Of a DNA stretch of 6,332 nucleotides, positions 1 through 5,946 are shown one piece after another. The notes below the pieces were generated by a model. That model had not been told where the DNA came from, searched no databases, and saw only the letters and a list, made by a program, of their open reading frames with translations. The DNA comes from Gammaproteobacteria bacterium (GTDB lineage: Bacteria; Pseudomonadota; Gammaproteobacteria; Pseudomonadales; Oleiphilaceae), in NCBI GenBank assembly GCA_003695085.1, contig RFIV01000237.1:1-6332 (forward strand), given 5' to 3'. Numbering within the stretch: the first letter of the stretch is position 1; each line of letters starts with the position of its first letter. The position numbers were made by a program, and so were the translations under genes.

Positions 1-728
1 ACATCATGAACCAGCACGCTCAGCTGCTGGGCATGAAGGACTCGCACTTTGCCAATGCCACCGGGTTGCCGCACGAGGATCACTACACCACAGCGTATGA
101 TCTGGCACTGCTGGCGCGCGCAATCATTACCCGCTTCCCGGAGCAGTACAAGATTTACTCCGAGAAGTACTTTACCTACAACAATATCCGTCAGCCCAAC
201 CGCAACCTGCTGTTGTGGCGAGACAAGTCGGTTGACGGACTGAAGACCGGGCACACGGCAGAAGCCGGATACTGTCTGGTGGCGTCAGCGGTGCGTGACA
301 ACATGCGCCTGATCAGTGTCGTCATGGGAGCGCGCAGTGAGGAAGCCCGGGCCCAGGAAACCCAGAAGCTGCTCAACTACGGCTTCCGGTTCTATGAAAC
401 CAGCCCGCTGTACCGCGCCGGCCAGAAGGTTCTGGAGACGGAGGTCTGGAAAGGCAAGTCAGACACGCTGGCTCTCGGGGTGGCCAATGATGTCGTGGTT
501 ACCCTGCCGAAGGGCCGCAAGGACGACCTGAAGGCACGTGTAGACGTGCCCGGACTGATCGAGGCACCCGTGCAGGCCGGTCAGGAGCTGGGTGAGCTTG
601 TGGTGCGGCTCGACGATCAGCCGGTAGCGAAAGTGCCGGTGGTGGCGCTGGAAGATGTGGAAGAAGCCGGATTCTTCAAGCGACTGTGGCACACAATCCT
701 GCTATTCTTCAAGGGACTGTTTGCGTGA
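1..728 (+). CDS. dacA: D-alanyl-D-alanine carboxypeptidase, PBP5 family (3' part only)
   Basis: This is the C-terminal part of a low-molecular-mass penicillin-binding protein that removes the terminal D-Ala from peptidoglycan pentapeptides in the periplasm. The reading frame is already open at the window edge (complete codons from base 3), so the signal peptide and the SxxK and SxN active-site motifs lie upstream and cannot be checked. Numbering from the ATG at base 6, the third active-site motif is present as KTGHT (residues 80-84) in the context VDGLKTGHT, as in E. coli PBP5. A PBP5_C-like beta domain follows at about residues 148-225. The last 20 or so residues (GFFKRLWHTILLFFKGLFA) form the amphipathic helix that typically anchors these enzymes to the outer face of the inner membrane. 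The stop is TGA at 726-728. The family is secure; the choice among the dacA, dacC and dacD paralogues is less so, with dacA favoured by the lipoate-gene neighbours, as in E. coli. Confidence 0.95.
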   Translation, partial: IMNQHAQLLGMKDSHFANATGLPHEDHYTTAYDLALLARAIITRFPEQYKIYSEKYFTYNNIRQPNRNLLLWRDKSVDGLKTGHTAEAGYCLVASAVRDNMRLISVVMGARSEEARAQETQKLLNYGFRFYETSPLYRAGQKVLETEVWKGKSDTLALGVANDVVVTLPKGRKDDLKARVDVPGLIEAPVQAGQELGELVVRLDDQPVAKVPVVALEDVEEAGFFKRLWHTILLFFKGLFA

Positions 729-733
729 GGGGG
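727..733 (+). promoter_or_regulatory. ribosome binding site of dat
   Basis: A purine-rich GAGGGGG overlaps the TGA stop of the carboxypeptidase gene and ends 7 nt before the dat ATG at 741. It is the strongest Shine-Dalgarno-like element in the window. It supports the 741 start and suggests that dat is translated right after the upstream gene terminates. Confidence 0.7.
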
Positions 734-740
734 CGCCTGC

Positions 741-1613
741 ATGGCTGAGGTACTGCCCTGGGCCTGGCTCAACGGCCATCTGGTGGAGGCTGCTGAAGCA
801 TCGGTATCGCCTTTTGACCGGGGCTTTATGTTTGCCGAAGGTGCCTATGAGGTTATCCCAGTTATTGACCAGGTCCTCTGGGGCGGGCGACAGCATCTGG
901 ATCGTCTCTGGCGCAGTGGCCGGGCCATCGGCCTGGATCTGCCGGACAGGGCCGAACTTGAGCAGGCAATACAGACACTGATCCGGGCGAACGGGCGGTA
1001 TTGCCAGAGTCTGTATATTCAGGTGACGTCCGGTGCGGCCCGGTATCGCGACCATGTATCAGGGGGGGCGCGACCCACAGTTTTCATGATGTGCCAGACC
1101 ATGGCAGATCCGCGCGACCTGGATCCGGACACGGTTCCGGGAATCTCGGTGGTGACTGCGCCGGACTTTCGCTGGCAGCGTTGTGATATCAAGAGCGTGG
1201 CTTTGCTGGCCAATGTCATGCTCAAGCGCCAGGCCCTTGAAAAGGGCGCTGATGACGCCATATTGGTCAGACAGGGCCGGATTACGGAGGCCACGGCTGC
1301 GAACGTCTTTGTCGTGCGCGAGGGTGAGGTGATTACCCCGGTGGCAGACGAGCACATTCTCGCGGGCATTACCCGGCAGCTCGTGCTGGAAGCCGCCGCC
1401 CGCGAGGGGTTGGCCATTGAGGAAGGTCCGGTCGATGGTGGCCTGCTGGAGCAGGCCGATGAAATATGGCTGACCAGCTCCACACGGCATGTGGTGCCGG
1501 TGACCCGCCTGAATGGTCAGCCGGTAGGTATAGGTGCGCCGGGCCCGGTCTGGAAGACCGTCATGCTGGCCTATTTGCGCGCCCTGAAAGATGAGGTTGC
1601 ATCCCACTCATGA
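741..1613 (+). CDS. dat: D-amino-acid aminotransferase (PLP fold type IV)
   Basis: Predicted cytoplasmic PLP enzyme of 290 aa that interconverts D-Ala + 2-oxoglutarate and pyruvate + D-Glu (EC 2.6.1.21). It belongs to the class IV aminotransferases, shared with IlvE and PabC. The PLP lysine is K151 in RCDIKS (residues 147-152), matching K145 of the Bacillus enzyme. E183 in ITEATAANVF fits the glutamate that contacts the PLP ring nitrogen, and ILAGITR (206-212) and SST (246-248) fit the phosphate-binding loops. D-specificity is supported by counterparts of the Bacillus carboxylate-trap residues Tyr31, Arg98 and His100: Y36 in GAYEV, and R103 and H105 in YRDH. Length is close to the Bacillus protein (about 283 aa). 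The ATG at 741 follows a good ribosome binding site, and the stop overlaps the next start by 4 nt (ATGA). A G7 run lies at 1062-1068. A branched-chain aminotransferase or aminodeoxychorismate lyase is the main alternative but fits less well. Confidence 0.88.
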   Translation: MAEVLPWAWLNGHLVEAAEASVSPFDRGFMFAEGAYEVIPVIDQVLWGGRQHLDRLWRSGRAIGLDLPDRAELEQAIQTLIRANGRYCQSLYIQVTSGAARYRDHVSGGARPTVFMMCQTMADPRDLDPDTVPGISVVTAPDFRWQRCDIKSVALLANVMLKRQALEKGADDAILVRQGRITEATAANVFVVREGEVITPVADEHILAGITRQLVLEAAAREGLAIEEGPVDGGLLEQADEIWLTSSTRHVVPVTRLNGQPVGIGAPGPVWKTVMLAYLRALKDEVASHS

Positions 1614-1882
1614 CAGAGGCTCCCAAAGCCCCCAAGATTGAATTCCCCTGTGATTACAAGATCAAGGTGATCGGTGAAGCGGCAGATGACTTTCATCAGC
1701 GTGTCGTGACCGTAATCCGAAAGCATGCCCCCGATCTGGATGAATCACGCATCGAGATTCAGGACAGTGCCAAGGGACGTTTTGTTTCCCTTCGCATCTG
1801 GATTCGCGCCACCGGTGTGGCACAGCTTCAGGCCTTGTTTGCCGAACTCAAGCAGGATGACGGCATCCACATGGTATTGTAA
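1610..1882 (+). CDS. ybeD: DUF493 / YbeD family small protein
   Basis: A 90-aa protein matching E. coli YbeD (87 aa). Shared features include the N-terminal FPCDYKIKVIGEA stretch (residues 12-24), HAP (39-41), the SAKG segment (53-56), a late LFAEL helix and the C-terminal MVL. The family adopts a small ferredoxin-like/ACT-like alpha-beta fold and has no established biochemical function. Its repeated position beside lipB has led to suggestions of a link to lipoate metabolism, which remains inference. The ATG overlaps the dat stop (ATGA, 1610-1613), so translational coupling is likely; the nearest GAGG (1593-1596) is rather far upstream at 13 nt. The gene ends 6 nt before lipB. There are no membrane segments or signal peptide. 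Confidence 0.9.
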   Translation: MTEAPKAPKIEFPCDYKIKVIGEAADDFHQRVVTVIRKHAPDLDESRIEIQDSAKGRFVSLRIWIRATGVAQLQALFAELKQDDGIHMVL

Positions 1883-1888
1883 GCGAGC

Positions 1889-2545
1889 ATGTCCGTGTCT
1901 CAGCCCCTGATCATCCGCGAACTGGGTCGCCAGCCGTATGTGCCGGTATGGGAAGCCATGAAGCGCTTCACCGACCGGAGAACCGAGGCTACGACCGACG
2001 AACTCTGGTTGCTGGAGCACGACCCTGTCTTTACACAGGGGCAGGCAGGCAAGGCCGAGCATGTGCTCGCGCCGGGCGATATTCCGGTTGTGAAGGTGGA
2101 CCGTGGGGGACAGGTAACCTATCACGGTCCGGGCCAACTAACGGCGTATTTACTTTTCAGGTTGCCGCGGTTGAAATTGGGCGCACGCGACCTGGTATCC
2201 CTGATTGAGGCAGCGATCGTTGAAACAGCCTCGCATTGGGGAATAAAGGCGTATCCGAAGCCGGATGCACCGGGCGTGTACGTGGACGAGCGCAAGGTTG
2301 CCTCTCTGGGCCTGCGTATCCGAAGGGGCTGTTCATTTCACGGGCTGGCCCTGAACGTCGATATGGATCTGGAACCCTTCCGCCGCATCAACCCCTGCGG
2401 GTATGCCGGCATGGAAATGACCCAACTGGCGGATCTGGCCGAAGGGGTAACCTTCGACGCTGTGACCCGGCGCCTGACCGAGGCCCTGATTCGCCGAACC
2501 GGACATGATCCGGTCACCTATGAGCGAGGTTTACCGCATGAATGA
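1889..2545 (+). CDS. lipB: Octanoyl-[acyl-carrier-protein]:protein N-octanoyltransferase
   Basis: Transfers octanoate from octanoyl-ACP to a specific lysine of lipoyl domains in 2-oxoacid dehydrogenases and the glycine cleavage H protein, the first step of endogenous lipoate synthesis in the cytoplasm. The 218-aa product is close in length to E. coli LipB (213 aa) and collinear with it. Conserved blocks are HDPVFTQGQAGKAEH (44-58), DRGGQVTYHGPGQ (71-83), DAPGVYV (126-132), SLGLRIRRGCSFHGLALNV (139-157) and RINPCGYAGMEM (166-177). The catalytic pair known from E. coli (K135, C169) corresponds to K136 in DERKVASLG and C170 in NPCGYAG, both present. The ATG at 1889 lies 6 nt after the DUF493 stop with only a weak purine stretch (GCGAG, 1883-1887) before it, so coupling to the upstream gene is likely. 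The 3' end overlaps lipA by 8 nt. Confidence 0.97.
   Translation: MSVSQPLIIRELGRQPYVPVWEAMKRFTDRRTEATTDELWLLEHDPVFTQGQAGKAEHVLAPGDIPVVKVDRGGQVTYHGPGQLTAYLLFRLPRLKLGARDLVSLIEAAIVETASHWGIKAYPKPDAPGVYVDERKVASLGLRIRRGCSFHGLALNVDMDLEPFRRINPCGYAGMEMTQLADLAEGVTFDAVTRRLTEALIRRTGHDPVTYERGLPHE
2526..2530 (+). promoter_or_regulatory. ribosome binding site deciding the lipA start
   Basis: GAGGT inside the 3' end of lipB ends 7 nt before the ATG at 2538. The two in-frame upstream ATGs (2505 and 2520) have no comparable purine-rich element at a suitable distance, so this site favours 2538 as the lipA start. Confidence 0.6.
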
Positions 2546-3503
2546 TGAGAACCGTACCCGCCGGGTAGAGCGCGGTGTGAAGCTGCGTGGGCATGACAAG
2601 GTTGCCCGCAACCCCGTTAAAGTGATCGCGACGGACAGCATGCCGCGCAAGCCGGAGTGGATACGGGTGCGCATGCCGGCTTCGCCCCGGGTGGCCGAGA
2701 TCAAGCAGAAATTGCGCAGGCTGAAGCTCAGCTCCGTCTGTGAAGAGGCCAGCTGCCCGAACCTGGGTGAATGTTTCAGCCATGGTACGGCAACCTTCAT
2801 GATCATGGGGGACATCTGTACCCGGCGTTGTCCCTTCTGCGATGTGGCCCATGGACGCCCCAATCCTCTGGATGCGGACGAGCCACTTCATCTGGCGCAG
2901 GCCATCGCCGAAATGGGGCTGCGCTACGTAGTGATTACCTCGGTGGATCGGGACGACTTGCGAGACGGCGGCGCCGCCCATTTTGCCCGCTGTATCGAAG
3001 AAGCGCGCAAGCTGTCTCCGGACCTGAAAATCGAAACCCTGGTGCCCGACTTTCGCGGGCGCATGGATGTGGCGCTCGAGGCGTTGGCAGAATGCCCGCC
3101 GGACGTCTTCAACCACAACCTGGAAACGGTCCCGCGACTCTATCGCAAGGCACGACCGGGCGCGGACTACGAGTGGTCGCTGGATCTGTTGAAGCGCTTC
3201 AGGCAGCGCGTACCCGATGTCCCGACCAAATCAGGCCTCATGCTGGGGCTGGGTGAAGAAATTGAAGAGGTCAAGGCCGTGATGCGCGATCTGCGCGCAC
3301 ATGACGTTGACATGTTGACGCTGGGGCAATACCTGGCACCTTCCAAAAGCCACCTGCCGGTGGAACGTTTTGTCACCCCGGACGAGTTCCGCCAGCTGGC
3401 GGAGTACGGGTATGAAATCGGATTCAGGCAAGTAGCCAGCGGACCGTTGGTGCGGTCCTCGTACCATGCGGACAAACAAGCTGCGGGAGAAAGTGTCTCC
3501 TGA
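2538..3503 (+). CDS. lipA: Lipoyl synthase (radical SAM)
   Basis: Inserts two sulfur atoms at C6 and C8 of protein-bound octanoyl chains, using two [4Fe-4S] clusters and S-adenosylmethionine. From the ATG at 2538 the product is 321 aa, the E. coli LipA length, and the cysteines fall on the E. coli numbers. The auxiliary-cluster cysteines are C68, C73 and C79 (VCEEASCPNLGEC), and the radical-SAM CxxxCxxC cysteines are C94, C98 and C101 (CTRRCPFC). Other hallmarks are VITSVDRDDLRDGGA, ETLVPDFRGRMD, FNHNLETVPRLY and the C-terminal RSSYHAD, whose serine ligates the auxiliary cluster in characterised lipoyl synthases. The frame stays open further upstream with ATGs at 2505 and 2520 (up to 332 aa), but the ribosome binding site and cysteine numbering favour 2538. 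It overlaps the lipB stop within ATGAATGA. The stop is TGA at 3501-3503. Confidence 0.97.
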   Translation: MNDENRTRRVERGVKLRGHDKVARNPVKVIATDSMPRKPEWIRVRMPASPRVAEIKQKLRRLKLSSVCEEASCPNLGECFSHGTATFMIMGDICTRRCPFCDVAHGRPNPLDADEPLHLAQAIAEMGLRYVVITSVDRDDLRDGGAAHFARCIEEARKLSPDLKIETLVPDFRGRMDVALEALAECPPDVFNHNLETVPRLYRKARPGADYEWSLDLLKRFRQRVPDVPTKSGLMLGLGEEIEEVKAVMRDLRAHDVDMLTLGQYLAPSKSHLPVERFVTPDEFRQLAEYGYEIGFRQVASGPLVRSSYHADKQAAGESVS

Positions 3504-3525
3504 TGGCGTACAAGGCAAAGAGTGA

Positions 3526-5940
3526 ATGTCAAAGAAAAAAAGTCTGACCAAGGATCCGTATCAGGATCGTGAAGCACAAAAATATGAAAACCCCATTCCC
3601 AGCCGGGAGTACATCATGGATGTGCTCCGGGAGCTGGGGCACCCTGCGACCCAGAAGGAACTGAACCGCATTCTGGGTCTCAAGGGCGAGGAAGCGCGCG
3701 AGGCGCTGCGCCGCCGGCTGATTGCCATGTGTCGTGATGGTCAGCTGATCTGCAATCGGGCGGGCGCTTATGGCCTGGTGTCCAGCATGCACCTGATCAA
3801 GGGGCGTGTCCTGGCCCACAAGGATGGCTTTGGATTCGTCCGCCCGGAAGAGGGCGGGGATGACCTGTACCTCAATCCGCGGCAGATGAAAGCCGTCTTC
3901 GAAGACGACATCGTCCTGGTGCGTGAAGACGGACGCGGCTTCAAGGGCAAGCGCGAGGCGCGCATTGTCGAGGTTGTGAAGCGCAATACTCACCAGGTGG
4001 TGGGCCGCTACTTCGTTGAAGATGGTGTCCGCTTCATCATTCCTGAAAATCCGAAAATTACCCAGGACATCCTGGTCACCGAGAACGGAAGCCTGCGTGC
4101 GGAACCCGGACAGATCGTGGTGGTGGAAATCACGCGTCAGCCCGACTTCAAGCGTGCAGCCCTGGGGCGCATTGTGGAAATCGTCGGCGAGCACATGGCC
4201 CCCGGCATGGAAACGGATGTCGCGCTTCGCACTTACAAGATACCGTTCCGCTGGGCACCTGAAGTCGAGGAAGAAGTCGACGCCTTGCCCGATGAAGTAA
4301 CCGAGCCGGAGAAGACCGGGCGAGTCGATATCCGCCACCTGCCGCTGGTGACCATTGACGGCGAGGATGCCCGGGCCTTTGATGATGCGGTCTATTGTGA
4401 ACGCAAGCGCTGGGGCGGGTGGCGGCTCTACGTCGCGATTGCAGACGTGTCGCACTACGTCAAGCCCGGTTCGGCGCTGGACCGCGAAGCCTTTGAACGC
4501 GGAACCAGTGTCTACTTCCCCAACCGCGTGGTTCCCATGCTGCCGGAGAAGCTGTCCAATGGTCTCTGCTCGCTGAATCCTTCGGTTGACCGGCTGTGCA
4601 TGGTGTGCGAGATGACCATCAGTTCACGCGGGCGGCTGAGCGGCTTCAAGTTTTACGAAGGCGTGATGCACAGCCATGCCCGCCTGACATACAACCAGGT
4701 TGAAACGTTGCTTAACGGTGAGGGGCGGGAAGCGGAAGAGGTGCGACAGCGCTATGATGCCCTGATGCCACACCTGAAGAACCTGAAGGATGTGTACAAG
4801 GCGCTCCGTTCTCAGCGTGATGGACGCGGTGCCATCGACTTCGAAACCGTTGAGACGCGCGTTTTCTTCAACGAAGACGGCAAGATCGAGGCGATTCGCC
4901 CTGTTCAGCGCGGGGAATCCCACAAGATTATCGAAGAATGCATGCTGGCAGCCAATGTGGCCACCGCCCGACTGCTTGCCAAACTGGACGTCCCCATTCT
5001 TTATCGCGTACACGCCGGCCCCGCACAGGAACGGCTGGAGAAGCTGCGTGCCTTTCTGGCCGAGCGGGGGTTGGAGCTGGGAGGCGGCGACAAACCAGGT
5101 CCCAAGCACTATCGCGAACTGGTAGAGCGTATTCAGGGACGCCCGGATGCCGACATACTGCAAACCGTGATTCTGCGCTCGCTCAGCCAGGCCGTCTATC
5201 AACCCGAGAACCTGGGGCATTTTGGTCTGGCCTACGAGGCCTATACACATTTCACATCGCCCATCCGCCGCTACCCGGATTTGCTCAACCACCGCGCCAT
5301 TCGCTGGCTCTTGCGGTCGGGCAAATCCAGCAAGCACCTCGTGCGTGCCAAGGGCGCACCGCCGCTGACGGAAGCGGATGAATATCGCTATACCGAGGCT
5401 GACATGGTGGTGCTTGGCGAGCACTGCTCCATGACCGAGCGCCGGGCCGATGACGCGACACGGGATGTCATGGCCTGGCTCAAGTGCGAGTATCTCCAGG
5501 ATCACGTTGGTGAAGTGTACGAAGGCATCGTATCGGCTGTGACCGGTTTCGGGCTCTTCGTTGAACTCAAGGAACTCTACGTGGAAGGGCTGGTGCACGT
5601 CTCATCGCTGCCCGGAGACTACTACCAGTTTGATGAAGCGCAACACCGGTTGGTGGGCGAGCGCACCCGGCAAGTGTTCTGCCTCGGTGACGAGGTGAAA
5701 GTCCGGGTGATGCGTGTCAATCTTGCCGAGCGCAAGATTGATTTTGAGCTGGAACAGGCGCCTGCCCGCAAACGCTCGCGCAAGCAAGCGATCATACAAG
5801 GCTGGGCCAAAGAGGAAAAGTCTGGCAAGCCGGGTAAAAAACCGGGTTCCGGCAAGAAGAAAGGTAGCGCCGGGTCCGGCAACCGAAGCGGGGGGCCGAA
5901 AGGCAGAAACGGCGGCGGCCAGTCCCGCAAGAAGAGATAA
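3526..5940 (+). CDS. rnr: Ribonuclease R, 3'-5' exoribonuclease
   Basis: Processive 3'-5' exoribonuclease of the RNB family that degrades structured RNA, takes part in rRNA and tmRNA-linked mRNA quality control, and acts in the cytoplasm. Its 804 aa match the family (E. coli about 813). Domains in order: winged-helix HTH (about 22-86, with NPIPSREYI), two cold-shock/OB domains (about 87-220), the RNB catalytic domain (about 270-600, with RGTSVYFPNRVVPMLPE, HARLTYN and HFTSPIRRYPDL), an S1 domain (about 662-742, YEGIVSAVTGFGLFVE) and a Lys/Gly/Ser/Arg-rich tail (743-804). An in-frame TGA (3523-3525) directly precedes the ATG, excluding any further upstream start. AAGG at 3512-3515 is a modest, distant ribosome binding site. 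Oddity: the metal-site motif reads TIDGEDARAFDDA (276-288), with Ala284 where E. coli has an aspartate (ARDFDD); the other aspartates, D278, D286 and D287, are present. The gene follows lipA by 22 nt and precedes rlmB by 6 nt. Confidence 0.97.
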   Translation: MSKKKSLTKDPYQDREAQKYENPIPSREYIMDVLRELGHPATQKELNRILGLKGEEAREALRRRLIAMCRDGQLICNRAGAYGLVSSMHLIKGRVLAHKDGFGFVRPEEGGDDLYLNPRQMKAVFEDDIVLVREDGRGFKGKREARIVEVVKRNTHQVVGRYFVEDGVRFIIPENPKITQDILVTENGSLRAEPGQIVVVEITRQPDFKRAALGRIVEIVGEHMAPGMETDVALRTYKIPFRWAPEVEEEVDALPDEVTEPEKTGRVDIRHLPLVTIDGEDARAFDDAVYCERKRWGGWRLYVAIADVSHYVKPGSALDREAFERGTSVYFPNRVVPMLPEKLSNGLCSLNPSVDRLCMVCEMTISSRGRLSGFKFYEGVMHSHARLTYNQVETLLNGEGREAEEVRQRYDALMPHLKNLKDVYKALRSQRDGRGAIDFETVETRVFFNEDGKIEAIRPVQRGESHKIIEECMLAANVATARLLAKLDVPILYRVHAGPAQERLEKLRAFLAERGLELGGGDKPGPKHYRELVERIQGRPDADILQTVILRSLSQAVYQPENLGHFGLAYEAYTHFTSPIRRYPDLLNHRAIRWLLRSGKSSKHLVRAKGAPPLTEADEYRYTEADMVVLGEHCSMTERRADDATRDVMAWLKCEYLQDHVGEVYEGIVSAVTGFGLFVELKELYVEGLVHVSSLPGDYYQFDEAQHRLVGERTRQVFCLGDEVKVRVMRVNLAERKIDFELEQAPARKRSRKQAIIQGWAKEEKSGKPGKKPGSGKKKGSAGSGNRSGGPKGRNGGGQSRKKR

Positions 5941-5946
5941 GACGCC

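Noticed and set aside
612..1530. Recurring CAGCCGGTA in the dac (about 618) and dat (about 1518) genes as a possible regulatory repeat
   Set aside because: Both copies are in coding sequence, encode QPV in different contexts, and the match does not extend, so coincidence is likely.
3307..3335. TTGACA at 3307-3312 inside lipA as a possible -35 box of an rnr promoter
   Set aside because: No good -10 element lies 16-18 nt downstream (TACCTG at 17 nt matches only two of six positions), and the bases encode the conserved DVDMLTLGQ segment of LipA, so chance is the simplest explanation.
3485..3501. Small inverted repeat GGAGA-aagtg-TCTCC at the 3' end of lipA as a terminator
   Set aside because: The stem is only 5-6 bp and no T tract follows; rnr starts 25 nt downstream on the same strand.
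4624..5598. Long antisense open frame (324 codons) opposite rnr, with another at 3529-4455
   Set aside because: These lie entirely opposite the RNB and N-terminal domains of RNase R. They have no recognisable protein motif and are expected in GC-rich DNA, where antisense frames stay open.
5829..5853. CCGGGT repeats and a GCCGG/CCGGC inverted repeat near the end of rnr
   Set aside because: They fall in the low-complexity Gly/Lys/Pro coding tail, where GC-rich codons produce such repeats; the stem is short, the loop long, and no T run follows.
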